A DNA stretch of 64,000 nucleotides, from positions 1 to 64,000 of the forward strand of contig NZ_CP043178.1 of NCBI RefSeq assembly GCF_014217545.1. Reading direction: 5' to 3'. Positions 38,661-48,077 of this stretch are shown piece after piece (position 1 is the stretch's first letter; every line of letters begins with the position of its first letter). This DNA comes from Pseudarthrobacter sp. NBSH8. Its GTDB lineage: Bacteria; Actinomycetota; Actinomycetes; Actinomycetales; Micrococcaceae. The position numbers and the translations under genes were made by a program. The notes under the pieces are model-generated. The model saw only the letters and a program-made list of their open reading frames with translations, made no database searches and was not told where the DNA came from.

Positions 38661-40082
38661 TCAGATGTGGGGGTGGATCATGGCGGCAGCATCCTGCTTG
38701 CCGTCAAGGGGCGGGTTTGTGGAGTAGGTGGGCGTTTTGCGGACCGGAGTGAGCAGGTAGTAGAGGCCGCCGGAGACGACCAGGCCGATCAACCAGGCGA
38801 TTTCGGCGCCGCCAAGCCATTCCGCGATCGGGCCGACGTACAGGGGGCTGTTCATGAAGGGGATCTGGATGAGGATTCCGGCGGCGTAGGCGCCGATGGC
38901 GATCCAGTTGATGCGGCCGTATTCGCCGTCGGGCTGGAAGAGGGCTTCGACGTTGTACTTCTCTTTCCGCACGAAGTAGAAGTCGACGAGGTTGATCGCT
39001 GACCACGGTGTCATGAAGTAGAGCAGAAACAGAAGAAAGTTGGTGAAGGCGCCCAGGAAATTATCGGTGGCGGCGAGGGCGATGCTGAGGGCTGCCGCGG
39101 AGATCAGGACGATGTAGAGCGTACGGGCTTTGCCGGTGATGAGTTCACGTCGGGTGATTGCTGTGATGATGGTGGCCAGGGACATGAATCCGCCGTAGGT
39201 GCTGAGGGTGTTGCCGGTGAGTTTTCCGCAGATTACAGCGAGCAGAACCAGCCACGCGAACTGGGCGCCCAGGTTCGCAAGGTAGCCGACCTGGTTAGTG
39301 TTGAAGCTTTGGCCGCCGATCGCGGCCCCAAGTGCTCCAAGAATCATGGCGAGCGAGCCACCCAGGACGCTTCCGGCGAACGTCCAGCCCATCGTCGCCC
39401 CTTGTGAGGTGTTGGCCGGCAGGTAGCGGGAGTAGTCGGCGATATAGGGTCCGAAGGTGAGCTGCCAGGACGCTGCCAGGGAGATGCCCAGGACGAACGG
39501 ACCGATGGCGAAGTCTGTCTGCTGCATCAGGGCGCCGGCGTCCGGGGCGGTGAGGACGCGGATAAAGAGCACCACGAACACGGCCGCGCTCAACGCTGTG
39601 GCGATCTTGGAAAACTTGTGGATGTAGCGGTAACCGAAGATGGCAAGGGTGGTGGAGAGCAGCGCGAAGATCGCGGATCCGACCTGGACCGGGACGTTGA
39701 GAAGGTCCCCGATCGCCTGGCCGCCGAGGACAAGGCCCGTGGCGTAGAACCCGAGGTAGATGATCAGCGAAAGTACGAGCGGCAGGATAGCGCCGTAGTA
39801 GCCGAATTGGGCCCGGCTCTGGATCATCTGCGGGACACCGAGCTTGGGGCCTTGCGCGGAGTGCAGGGCTGTGACGGCACCGCCAAGGATGTTCCCGATG
39901 ATCACTGCCGGGATGGCCCATAGGGCCGAGTTCCCGAGGATGACAAACAGCGCTCCAGTCACCACCGCAGTGATGGAGGTGTTCGCGGCAAACCACACAA
40001 AGAAGAGGCTTCGAGCCACCCCGTGGCGCTCAGCGTCGGGGATGTAATCGATGGCGCGGTGTTCAATACGCGAGGATTTCAT
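38661..40082 (-). CDS. NCS1-family nucleobase/hydantoin-type permease
   Basis: Twelve-helix cation symporter of the CodB/Mhp1 kind, 473 residues. ATG 40082 (MKSSRIEHRAIDYIPDAERH) follows GAAGGAAG; upstream frame is excluded. NCS1 features include the charged N-terminus with the Glu/Arg-His segment, FVWFAANTSITAVVTGALFV helix 1 and MTPWSAINLVDFYFVRKEKY near residue 360. Substrates of this family include cytosine, allantoin and hydantoins. Given the hydantoin genes farther right, a role in their uptake is possible but unproven. Confidence 0.85.
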   Translation of the reverse strand: MKSSRIEHRAIDYIPDAERHGVARSLFFVWFAANTSITAVVTGALFVILGNSALWAIPAVIIGNILGGAVTALHSAQGPKLGVPQMIQSRAQFGYYGAILPLVLSLIIYLGFYATGLVLGGQAIGDLLNVPVQVGSAIFALLSTTLAIFGYRYIHKFSKIATALSAAVFVVLFIRVLTAPDAGALMQQTDFAIGPFVLGISLAASWQLTFGPYIADYSRYLPANTSQGATMGWTFAGSVLGGSLAMILGALGAAIGGQSFNTNQVGYLANLGAQFAWLVLLAVICGKLTGNTLSTYGGFMSLATIITAITRRELITGKARTLYIVLISAAALSIALAATDNFLGAFTNFLLFLLYFMTPWSAINLVDFYFVRKEKYNVEALFQPDGEYGRINWIAIGAYAAGILIQIPFMNSPLYVGPIAEWLGGAEIAWLIGLVVSGGLYYLLTPVRKTPTYSTNPPLDGKQDAAAMIHPHI

Positions 40083-40264
40083 GGCTTCCTTCGTCGAAGA
40101 GGTGCAGTGGCAGCGTAAGCCGTTACGGTCATCATTGACCGACATGCAACCGATATACCGGTAACATATGCCCTAGGATGTGGTTAGGTCAAGGCTTCTT
40201 TTCATTGCCCGATGAACAGTGAGGTGCCGGGGCCAGTGGACGGCCCGGTGGGAGGAGTAACGAT

Positions 40265-40939
40265 ATGGCGGAAAAAGGCAAGGCCGACGGTGCTTACGAC
40301 GCGATTGAGCGGATGATCATCTTCCAGGAAATTACACCAGGGTCCTTAGTCTCGGAGTCAATGCTTACTGCTTCCACCGGGTTCGGCCGGACCCCGGTGC
40401 GTGAGGCTCTGCAGCGTCTCGCACGGGAGGGAATGGTTCAGATACACCCCAGCAAGGGGGTTCTGGTCCCGGCGGCTTCGGTGGATACCCAGCTTCGTCT
40501 CCTTGAACTGCGCCGGGTACTGGAGTCCCTGGCTGTGGGGCTTGCCTGTGACCGGGCCCTCCACGAGCACCGGAAGAACATGGCCGCCATGGTGGACCGG
40601 CTCAAAAAGGAGCAATTCACGCTAGGCAGCTACCTGGAAACTGTGAAGGAGACTCACCACCTGATTGTCGGTGCCGCCGCCAACGAGTATCTCGCCGATG
40701 CCCTGGCGCCGGCGCAGGCCCTCTCAAGGCGCTTCTGGATCGCCCACATGCGAGACGAGGAGCACCAGATCTCTCTTGGATCCGCGCTTCACTCGAAAAT
40801 ACTGGAAGCGATTCTCGCCAGAGACGAGTCAGCGGCCAAGGCCGCCTCCCAGGCTCTCAATGACTATCTGGTGGACTTTGCCTACGCTGTCCTTGGTCAT
40901 CAAAGGCCGCTACGGAACAAGGATTCATCTGCCGCCTGA
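40265..40939 (+). CDS. GntR-family regulator (FCD type)
   Basis: 224-residue repressor with winged helix at about residues 10-70 (FGRTPVREALQRLAREGMVQ) and an all-helical FCD domain. ATG 40265 is preceded by GGAGGAG. It is divergent from the NCS1 permease and flavin reductase genes, so likely controls them. The 180-bp gap contains TACCGGTA (40156-40163) as a possible operator core. The ligand is unknown. Confidence 0.87.
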   Translation: MAEKGKADGAYDAIERMIIFQEITPGSLVSESMLTASTGFGRTPVREALQRLAREGMVQIHPSKGVLVPAASVDTQLRLLELRRVLESLAVGLACDRALHEHRKNMAAMVDRLKKEQFTLGSYLETVKETHHLIVGAAANEYLADALAPAQALSRRFWIAHMRDEEHQISLGSALHSKILEAILARDESAAKAASQALNDYLVDFAYAVLGHQRPLRNKDSSAA

Positions 40940-41113
40940 TTGATGACAGTTCCGGTGGGATGGGACCGATCGGGGGCGGCCAACGTCGCGTTCCTCCCGA
41001 CGGAAGTCCTCGCAACCACTTCTACCCCCGTACGTTGAATGCCGATATGGACCTTCCGTCAAGCTACGGCCGCGGCGGCTACGGCACAACGATTGCGTCG
41101 GCCGGGGAGCGGT

Positions 41114-41680
41114 TCACTCCAGCTTGGCATGGGGCAGGTACTGATAAACCGTCTCGCGGCTGATCCCATAATCACGGGCAAGAACAGCTTTCGGAGCACC
41201 GCTGCCGGCGCGCTGAACCAGCTCGGCCGCCCGTTCCGGCGTGAGGGTCTTTTTCCGCCCTTTATAGGCGCCGCGCTGCTTGGCCAATGCGATACCTTCC
41301 GGCTGCCGCTCCCTAATGAGGGAGCGTTCAAATTCAGCGAAGGCCCCCATAACGGACAGCATGAGGTTGGCCATGGGGGAGTCCTCCCCGGTGAAGACCA
41401 GGCTCTCTTTGACGAATTCCACCCGCACCCCTTTGCGTGTGAGGCCCTGGACGAGCGCACGTAAGTCGTCGAGGTTGCGGGCGAGGCGGTCCATGCTGTG
41501 CACCACGACGGTGTCCCCGTCGCGGGCGAACCGCAGTAATTCCGTAAGTTCCGGTCTGGTGGTGTCCCTACCCGAGGCCTTGTCCGTGAAGACCCGGTCC
41601 AGGACCTGGCCATCGAGCTGGCGCTTCTCGTTCTGGTCCAGCGTGCTCACGCGCACATACCCGATCCTCTGTCCGGCCAC
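41114..41680 (-). CDS. Serine recombinase/resolvase (Tn3-type), intact copy B
   Basis: Site-specific recombinase of 188 residues. The N-terminal catalytic domain has RIGYVRVSTLDQNEKRQLDG (Ser in RVST), KASGRDTTRPELTELLRFAR, VVVHSMDRLARNLDDLRALV, and the helix with FAEFERSLIRERQPEG. A C-terminal helix-turn-helix reads PKAVLARDYGISRETVYQYL. GTG 41680 is chosen; a longer frame upstream is not resolvase-like. Full length for the family. No transposase accompanies it, so it is probably the survivor of a decayed transposon; three related broken copies lie in the window. Confidence 0.9.
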   Translation of the reverse strand: MAGQRIGYVRVSTLDQNEKRQLDGQVLDRVFTDKASGRDTTRPELTELLRFARDGDTVVVHSMDRLARNLDDLRALVQGLTRKGVRVEFVKESLVFTGEDSPMANLMLSVMGAFAEFERSLIRERQPEGIALAKQRGAYKGRKKTLTPERAAELVQRAGSGAPKAVLARDYGISRETVYQYLPHAKLE

Positions 41681-42035
41681 TGCCGTTCCAACCCTTCGCT
41701 GTGAAGTTGAGTTCCAGACCCGTCCTACAAGGAAGTCAATACCCCTGCCGCCCGTCGTCAGATTGGGGTGTTCTCTAACTGGACGTGAACTTGGCATGCG
41801 AACCAAAGGCTTCCGGACTTGCAGCTTCGTCTGCTCACGGAGCTGTTCGCCACAACTTTGATCTGAGCGGTCCTACACCGTTGTTGAGAACGCTCGAAAT
41901 AGAATATGCCGCGTACAAGTAATCGCCGCGGCCGCTACGGATCTGGCGGCCGTGGCCCGCCAGGGGCTCGATTCGCATCGGCTTGGTACAACGACTGTCC
42001 TGGCTTGTGGTCTCCGTGCTGACCTTTGTTACGGG
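41681..42035. other. Resolvase upstream region, otherwise nothing recognised
   Basis: Contains the segment 41756-41785 shared with the upstream regions of resolvase remnants A and C, a candidate recombination site or element end. No gene is supported. Confidence 0.4.
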
Positions 42036-42210
42036 CTAGGGAGACATCGGAGCACCCAGCCAACGCGCCTTTCCAGGTTGGCCCCCCGTGTTCCGGTTTG
42101 AGGGTCTTTTGTGCCCTTTGCAGGCCCTGCGCTGCTTGGCCAGGGCGATTCCCTCCGCGGGCGTTCCCTCACGAAGCTTGAGACTGCCATGGGGAGTCCT
42201 TCCCGGAAGG
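42036..42210 (-). pseudogene. Serine resolvase remnant D (C-terminal piece)
   Basis: Leftward, AEGIALAKQRRACKGHKRPS matches EGIALAKQRGAYKGRKK of the intact resolvase, and the DNA is clearly alike over the GAGGGTCTTTT and GCGCTGCTTGGCC stretches. The preceding MANLMLS region is traceable only as DNA (CCATGGGGAGTCCT). No catalytic domain remains. It lies about 400 bp above the intact copy. Confidence 0.65.
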
Positions 42211-42434
42211 GCAGGGGGGCACCACTCGCGAATTGCTGACCTACGTGCAGTGTCTCCGAAAGTCTCTCGTCTGGCAGGAGAATTTGTAATAACCCTTGAC
42301 TTGTTGCTACTGCAGGAAATAAGTTGTTGTATGACCAACGGTGATCTGGATCATACGTGCGATGCATTGCCCCAGTGGCTAGGCTGAAGTGAAGCACCTC
42401 GCGGTCTTGGCACCATCCCCTGAATGGAGACAAC

Positions 42435-43814
42435 ATGGAACGCGATCTTGCAGATAATTCCCTGGAGAAGGTGAGTCCGGAGCGCCTGCGTAAGGTGGTG
42501 CGGGCCTCTTTTGCTGGAACCGTGGTGGAGTGGTTCGACTTTGCTATCTACGGCTACATGGCAACCCACATTGCCGCCACCTTCTTCGCATCCAAGGATC
42601 CGGTAACGGGTCTGCTGGAGACATTCGCCGTGTTCGCTGTCGCGTTCGCGCTCCGGCCCTTGGGCGGCATCTTCTTCGGACGCCTGGGCGACCGTCTTGG
42701 ACGCAAAAAGATCCTGGTGCTGACCGTCCTGCTCATGTCCGGGTCAACGGCCGCAATCGGGCTCATCCCAAGCCATGAGACGATCGGCATCTGGGCCGCC
42801 GTCCTGCTGGTGCTTGCCCGGTGTTTGCAGGGCTTTTCCGCCGGCGGCGAATACGCCGGCGCCACCATCTACGTCGTCGAGCACAGCCCCGACAACCACA
42901 GGGCCCGCTACTCGTCCGCCATGTCCGCGGCGACGTTCTCCTCGTTCGCCCTCGCCGCTGGACTCGGCGCGCTGCTCAGCTTCATCCTGCCGGCCGCCGC
43001 CATGGGTGATTGGGGCTGGCGCATCCTCTTCCTGCTGTCAATACCGATGGGCCTGATCGCCTTCTACATTCGCGCAAAACTCCACGAATCTCCCGAGTTC
43101 CAAGCGATGATCGATGATTCCGCCGCCCGGCCCGCCCCGTCTTTGGGAGTCGTCTTCCGTACCCAGTGGCCTGCGATGCTGCGGCTGGGTGGGTTCGTGA
43201 TGCTCACGGCGCTCTCCTTTTACATTTACTCCACGTACATGTCGACCTTCCTGATCAAAGTGGTCGGCCTGCCCCCGCACCTTGCCCTGTTCTCGAGCTT
43301 GATCTCGCTGACCCTTGCGACGGCGCTGACCCCCGTCATGGGGCGTGTCTCGGATCGCATAGGGCGTCGCCGCACCATGCAGACCGCCGCCGGTCTCCTG
43401 GCCATCCTCACCATTCCGGCGTACATGATCGCCGAGCAGGGAACGTTCGCTACCGCCGTTGTCAGCCAACTGCTCATTGGACTCGGTGCGGTGACCGCTA
43501 ATGTGGTGACCTCGGTCCTGATGTCGGAAATGTTCTCGACCGACGTGCGCTTCGCGGCATCTGGCACCTGCTACAACATCACCTACGCCATCTTCGGCGG
43601 CACCGCACCTTTCGTGGCAACGTGGCTTGTCGCGGGGACCGGATACTCGCTGTCCCCGGCGATCTACGTCTCAGTCATCGCCGTCGCATCCTTCCTTGTC
43701 GCCACGTTCCTCATACCTGAGACCGCAGGACGGCCTCTGCGCCGTTACCACGACGACCCCGTGCCAGCAGAGCCTGCCCACGTCGTGGCCTCAAAAGCGG
43801 TGACCGGGGCCTGA
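42435..43814 (+). CDS. MHS-family MFS transporter (copy 1)
   Basis: Metabolite:H+ symporter of the major facilitator superfamily, 459 residues, twelve helices. The opening GTVVEWFDFAIYGYMATHIA is the family fingerprint (ProP/ShiA-like), with RLGDRLGRKK as the A-loop motif and GFSAGGEYAGATIYVVEHSP near 140. ATG follows GGAGACAAC. It closely parallels a second MHS gene at 55736 (for example ETFAVFAVAFALRPLGGIFF versus QTFAVFAVAFALRPLGGAFF). Substrate unknown. It is a single-gene unit just right of resolvase remnant D. Confidence 0.87.
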   Translation: MERDLADNSLEKVSPERLRKVVRASFAGTVVEWFDFAIYGYMATHIAATFFASKDPVTGLLETFAVFAVAFALRPLGGIFFGRLGDRLGRKKILVLTVLLMSGSTAAIGLIPSHETIGIWAAVLLVLARCLQGFSAGGEYAGATIYVVEHSPDNHRARYSSAMSAATFSSFALAAGLGALLSFILPAAAMGDWGWRILFLLSIPMGLIAFYIRAKLHESPEFQAMIDDSAARPAPSLGVVFRTQWPAMLRLGGFVMLTALSFYIYSTYMSTFLIKVVGLPPHLALFSSLISLTLATALTPVMGRVSDRIGRRRTMQTAAGLLAILTIPAYMIAEQGTFATAVVSQLLIGLGAVTANVVTSVLMSEMFSTDVRFAASGTCYNITYAIFGGTAPFVATWLVAGTGYSLSPAIYVSVIAVASFLVATFLIPETAGRPLRRYHDDPVPAEPAHVVASKAVTGA

Positions 43815-43834
43815 GGCCCCGGGGCAGTAAATTT

Positions 43835-43880
43835 GGTCGGCCGTTGTCCGGACCTGTGTAGGTCCGGACAGCGGCCGGCC
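43835..43880 (+). terminator. Large hairpin after MHS transporter 1
   Basis: Arms of 21 bp, GGTCGGCCGTTGTCCGGACC and onward against their complement with two G-U-type mismatches, around loop GTGT. No long T tract. The rest of the gap to 44130 shows no gene. Confidence 0.65.
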
Positions 43881-44130
43881 AATGCCTCGGCCGATCGCGA
43901 TGGAACAGAGCCGCCGGTGGATGAAAGGGACGGTTTGGGGACACCTGGCCTGCTCATTGCCGCCTTCCTCATCGCCGCCTTGTTCAACTCTTTCGTGACC
44001 CTTAGAACCTGCTCTGGCAACGGTGAACCGACGGGGGTAGCGTTCGAATAGAACGACGGCCGCGGTCGCAGCCTGACCAGTACCGGCACGCTGGCCGTAT
44101 GGTGGTGCCAATCCGTTCAAGGAGCCGGAA

Positions 44131-46290
44131 ATGGCTGGATGGAATGCCGATACGGCGGCCGGGCCGCTGGGCGCCGGGACAATCACGTTGGTGGAAGGTT
44201 CATCCTTCTGCATCTCGCTGCCGAACGGGGACATCCAACCCGAGCTGCCGCACGGGGTCTTCTTCCAGGACACGCGAATCCTGTCCCGCTGGATCCTGAC
44301 CGTCAACGGCCAGGTGCTGGAGCCGTTGGCGGCGGAACCCAAGGAACCTTACCGGGCGTTGTTTGCGGGCCGTGTTGCCCGTTCTGACGGGTATGCGGAC
44401 AGCCCGCTGCTTGTCGAGCGGCTGCGCGAGGTGGGTGTCGGCATTACAGAGGAGATTACGGTCTGGAACTACTCGCTGGATCCGGTCGAATGCGTGGTCT
44501 CGCTCAGCGTCGAAGCGGATTTCGCCGATCTGTTCGAGGTCAAGGAGGCGCGCATCCTCCGGCACTGGGACGAAACCCGGCAGCCGGACGCAGGTTCGCT
44601 GACGATCAGGGGCACTTGGCAGGATGCCCGCAAGGGGATCGTCATCAACGCGGACGGCGCCGACCACGTGGGGGCGGACGCCCTGACATATCGCACAGTT
44701 GTCCCGCCGCACGGCCACTGGAGCACCGTGCTTAGCGTGATGCCTGCCGTGGACGGAACCGACCCGGCGGCACCGTTTGTTCATCCGGCACCGGGCGATA
44801 TCTCTCCCCGGGACCGGCGCCGGATGGAGTGGGTGGCCAGGATTCCGGTGCTGCAGATGGGCAACCGTTCGATCGAACGCACCCTGCAGCGCAGCTACGA
44901 CGATCTGGGCGCGCTCAGGATCGAAGACCCCGAGTATCCGGACCGGGTGGTGGTCGCCGCCGGGGCGCCATGGTTCATGACCCTGTTCGGCCGCGACTCA
45001 CTCTGGGCCTCGGAAATGGCGCTTCCGGTAGACCCGTCCCTGGCCCTGGGCACGCTGCAGACGCTTGCCGACCGCCAGGGCCGGGTGCTGGACCCGATGA
45101 GCGAGGAGGAGCCGGGTAAGATCCTGCACGAGGTCCGGCTCGGTGTCTCCAGCGGACTGTCCTTGGGCGGCAAGCCGGAATATTATGGCAGCGTCGATGC
45201 GACCCCGCTGTTTGTGAGTGTGCTCGGGGCCGTCAGCCGCTGGGGGTTTGCCAAGGAGACCATAGCCGCCCTGCTGCCCAACGCGGATCGAGCACTGGAC
45301 TGGATCCGGGACTACGGGGACCGCGATGGCGACGGCTTCGTCGAATATGAACGCCTTAATGATCGGGGGCTGATCAACCAAGGCTGGAAGGATTCCTGGG
45401 ACGGGATCAACTTCGCCGACGGTACCTTGGCAGAGCCGCCGATCGCCCTGTGCGAGGTCCAAGCCTACGTCTACTCGGCGTACATGGCGCGTGCGTGGAT
45501 GGCCTACGACGCCGGCGACACGGCCGTCGGTGACGAGCTTACCGACCGGGCGGCAGAGCTGAAAAAACGGTTCAACGAACAGTTCTGGCTGCCCGATCGC
45601 GGGTACTACGCGATCGCGTTGGATAAGGACAAGCGCCCGGTGGATGCCTGTGCCTCTAATATGGGCCACTGCCTCTGGTTCGGTCTGGTGGATGAGGACA
45701 AGGCACCGCTGGTAGCCGAGAAGCTGATGTCCCCGCAGATGTTCTCCGGTTGGGGCGTTCGCACCCTGGCTACCGACATGGGGGCTTACAACCCTGCGAG
45801 CTACCATAACGGCTCGGTCTGGCCGCACGACAACGCAATTATTGCGGCCGGCCTGGTGCGCCATGGTTTCGTGGAAGAAGCGCAGCAAATCGCCACGGCC
45901 CTGCTTGAGGCCGCCCAGTACTCGGAGGGCCGGTTGCCCGAGCTCTTCTGCGGCTTCGACCGGGAACGGTTCACCCAGCCCGTGCCGTATCCCACGGCGT
46001 GTTCGCCGCAGGCCTGGGCCGCGACCGCGCCGATCCTGCTGGTGACAAGCCTGATGCGCTATGACGCGCATGTATCCCGTGGCGGTCTGTGGCTGGACCC
46101 GGTACTGCCGGAGGCCTACGGCGACCTGCACATCACCAATGCACCCATGGCCGGCGGCCGGATTACCATCGATATTTCCGGGTCCACCGTCGCCGTCCAA
46201 GGGCTGCCCGAGGGCATGGTGCTGCACCGCGGGCACCGGCCGTGGATGACCGAGCTGGTGGAGCAGGCCAAGCTGCGCAAGGAAGCTTAG
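44131..46290 (+). CDS. Glycogen-debranching-type glycosidase
   Basis: Cytoplasmic protein of 719 residues with an N-terminal glycogen-debranching beta domain (about 10-235; LVEGSSFCISLPNGDIQPE, FFQDTRILSRW) and a C-terminal (alpha/alpha)6 barrel of the amylo-alpha-1,6-glucosidase/MGH1 type (about 250-700; GAPWFMTLFGRDSLWASEMA, HNGSVWPHDNAIIAAGL). It probably acts on alpha-glucosides such as branch stubs, sucrose-like or trehalose-like sugars. ATG follows AAGGAG. No other sugar genes are nearby, so its role in this accessory region is unclear. Confidence 0.87.
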   Translation: MAGWNADTAAGPLGAGTITLVEGSSFCISLPNGDIQPELPHGVFFQDTRILSRWILTVNGQVLEPLAAEPKEPYRALFAGRVARSDGYADSPLLVERLREVGVGITEEITVWNYSLDPVECVVSLSVEADFADLFEVKEARILRHWDETRQPDAGSLTIRGTWQDARKGIVINADGADHVGADALTYRTVVPPHGHWSTVLSVMPAVDGTDPAAPFVHPAPGDISPRDRRRMEWVARIPVLQMGNRSIERTLQRSYDDLGALRIEDPEYPDRVVVAAGAPWFMTLFGRDSLWASEMALPVDPSLALGTLQTLADRQGRVLDPMSEEEPGKILHEVRLGVSSGLSLGGKPEYYGSVDATPLFVSVLGAVSRWGFAKETIAALLPNADRALDWIRDYGDRDGDGFVEYERLNDRGLINQGWKDSWDGINFADGTLAEPPIALCEVQAYVYSAYMARAWMAYDAGDTAVGDELTDRAAELKKRFNEQFWLPDRGYYAIALDKDKRPVDACASNMGHCLWFGLVDEDKAPLVAEKLMSPQMFSGWGVRTLATDMGAYNPASYHNGSVWPHDNAIIAAGLVRHGFVEEAQQIATALLEAAQYSEGRLPELFCGFDRERFTQPVPYPTACSPQAWAATAPILLVTSLMRYDAHVSRGGLWLDPVLPEAYGDLHITNAPMAGGRITIDISGSTVAVQGLPEGMVLHRGHRPWMTELVEQAKLRKEA

Positions 46291-46508
46291 CCGGACGAGC
46301 TGGCCCGTCAGCGCTCTTCGGCGACCTCGGCATGCCAGCTCCTGCTCACCCCATGCGGGGGAAACGGTGCAGCAGCAAACCCGTTGGACCGGTAGATGCG
46401 GGGGTGCGTTCATGGATCAGGCGGTGTCAGCGCCAGTGCTTGAGGGCGGTGAGGATCTCGCTGTGGGTGGTTCACTCGATAAGGGAACCTGCCTTATTAA
46501 GGTCATCG

Positions 46509-46549
46509 GCACGGCGGGAGCTCTCTGGTGTCAGGAGTTCCCGCCGTGC
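46509..46549. terminator. Hairpin between convergent genes
   Basis: Perfect 11-bp arms GCACGGCGGGA (46509-46519) and complement (46539-46549), between the glycosidase and the MFS gene. The gap 46291-46580 otherwise holds nothing I recognise. Confidence 0.6.
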
Positions 46550-46580
46550 GGATGGTGTTTGTGGTGCGGGTTGGTCCCTG

Positions 46581-47945
46581 TCAGTCCGTGCGGACCTTGC
46601 TGGGGTCCACGTTCCGGGCGGCAAAGATGAGCAGGCCGGAGGCAAGGATGGGGAGGACGCCCCACCATAGGGTGGCGTTGATCCATCCGGCTCCGGAGGC
46701 GAGGGCGGCGGTGATGAGCAGGCCGCCGATGATCGCTCCGACCTGGCCGGAGGCGTTGATGATGGAGGCGCCCGTTGCCCGGGTGTGGACGGGGAAGCTT
46801 TCGCCGGTGAAGAACAGCAGGGCGGAGAAGGGTCCGATGAGGAAGAACAGCCCGGCGCTGTACAGCGCGATGATGAGCGGGAAGTTCCCGTTCGGTGCCT
46901 GGAGCATGGTGAAGAAGGAGGCGGCGCACAGGATCCAGCCGATCCCGATCGCGTTGCGGCGCCCGATCCGGTCGCCGAGCCAGCCATGGAACAGGTAGCC
47001 GGCGAAGGCCGTGGCATTGGAGATGATGAGGACCAGCAGGGCGTTGTCGAACTCGATGTTCTTGCCGTCCGCTGCGGTAAGCAGCGACGTGCCGAGGATC
47101 GCGAATGCAAGGACGCCGAGCCAGTTCAGGAGGAAGGCCCCGCCAATCGTCAGGGTGGACCGCAGCGACTCCCCACGGAAGACCGAGACGAGTGGGCTGG
47201 CTTTCTCCGAGACGTCGATTCCGTATTTCTCCCCGAGTTGCTGTGCCTCTTCCACCCGGCCGTCCTTGATCATCTTGTCGATCTGGTGACGGTGGGCGAA
47301 CTGGGGGCTCTCCTTGAGCCAACGTCCGGCGAGGACGATGAAGATGGCGGGGAGGGCGGCCACGACGAAGCAGAGCGCCCACCCGCCGATGGGGAACAGC
47401 AGGTAGACAGACCCGGCAGCCAGGACGGAGCCCACCGGCCAGCCCGACTGGACGAGCGAGTAGATGAGACCGCGGCGGCGGGCCTTGGCGGGATCGCTCT
47501 GGTGGGCAAACATTTCGTTGAGGTAGGCCGCGTTGATGGCCTGCTCGGCGTAGCCGAGGCCGGCCAGTGAACGCACGAGGACCAGGAAGACGAGTCCAAG
47601 GCCGGCAGCGAGGCCGACAACCCAGCCGACAGTGGCGGTCAGCAGGGAGGCGACGGCGGCACCGACGACGGCGATCAGGATGCCCTTGCGGCGGCCGATC
47701 CGGTCGACGATCGGGCCGATCGCGAAGGCCACGAGGGCAGTGCCGGCGGTGACCCAGGTATTGATCCCCGTGGACTGGGCCGCGCTCCAGCCCAGGTCTG
47801 CGGCCAGCACCGGCAGGAGGTTGCCAAACAGGACGAAGTCATAGACGGCGAAGGTCCAGGCGAAGAAGCATATCCAGGTGGCCAGCCGGACGTCTTTGGG
47901 GGTGACGTCTGACTCGACGAATCTGGAGAGTGGGGCAGTGGACAT
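46581..47945 (-). CDS. MFS transporter downstream of the hydantoinase
   Basis: Twelve-helix major facilitator permease, 454 residues, of the sugar/aromatic-acid:H+ symporter type. VDRIGRRKGILIAVVGAAVA is the loop 2-3 motif and FHGWLGDRIGRRNAIGIGW its second-half counterpart. It is transcribed in the same direction as the fused hydantoinase, 132 bp below it, separated by a hairpin (48016-48051). Likely the uptake system for the hydantoin or a related compound; this is inferred from position only. Confidence 0.83.
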   Translation of the reverse strand: MSTAPLSRFVESDVTPKDVRLATWICFFAWTFAVYDFVLFGNLLPVLAADLGWSAAQSTGINTWVTAGTALVAFAIGPIVDRIGRRKGILIAVVGAAVASLLTATVGWVVGLAAGLGLVFLVLVRSLAGLGYAEQAINAAYLNEMFAHQSDPAKARRRGLIYSLVQSGWPVGSVLAAGSVYLLFPIGGWALCFVVAALPAIFIVLAGRWLKESPQFAHRHQIDKMIKDGRVEEAQQLGEKYGIDVSEKASPLVSVFRGESLRSTLTIGGAFLLNWLGVLAFAILGTSLLTAADGKNIEFDNALLVLIISNATAFAGYLFHGWLGDRIGRRNAIGIGWILCAASFFTMLQAPNGNFPLIIALYSAGLFFLIGPFSALLFFTGESFPVHTRATGASIINASGQVGAIIGGLLITAALASGAGWINATLWWGVLPILASGLLIFAARNVDPSKVRTD

Positions 47946-48015
47946 GGCGGTTCCTAATTCACGGGGATGGGTGGGTGGTGTGATGAGGATGTAATGAGTA
48001 CTGAAAGAGGGGACG

Positions 48016-48051
48016 GTCTGCAGGCCAGACTCGCAAACCTGGCCTGCAGAC
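48016..48051 (-). terminator. Hairpin between hydantoinase and MFS genes
   Basis: Perfect 13-bp arms GTCTGCAGGCCAG (48016-48028) and complement (48039-48051) with a 10-nt loop. It may attenuate expression of the MFS gene. Confidence 0.65.
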
Positions 48052-48077
48052 GCCCCCTCAATGCAGGTGTTCGTAGA

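Noticed and set aside
43833-44051. A 72-codon plus-strand frame before the glycosidase
   Set aside because: It spans the hairpin at 43835-43880 and lacks a ribosome site or family resemblance.
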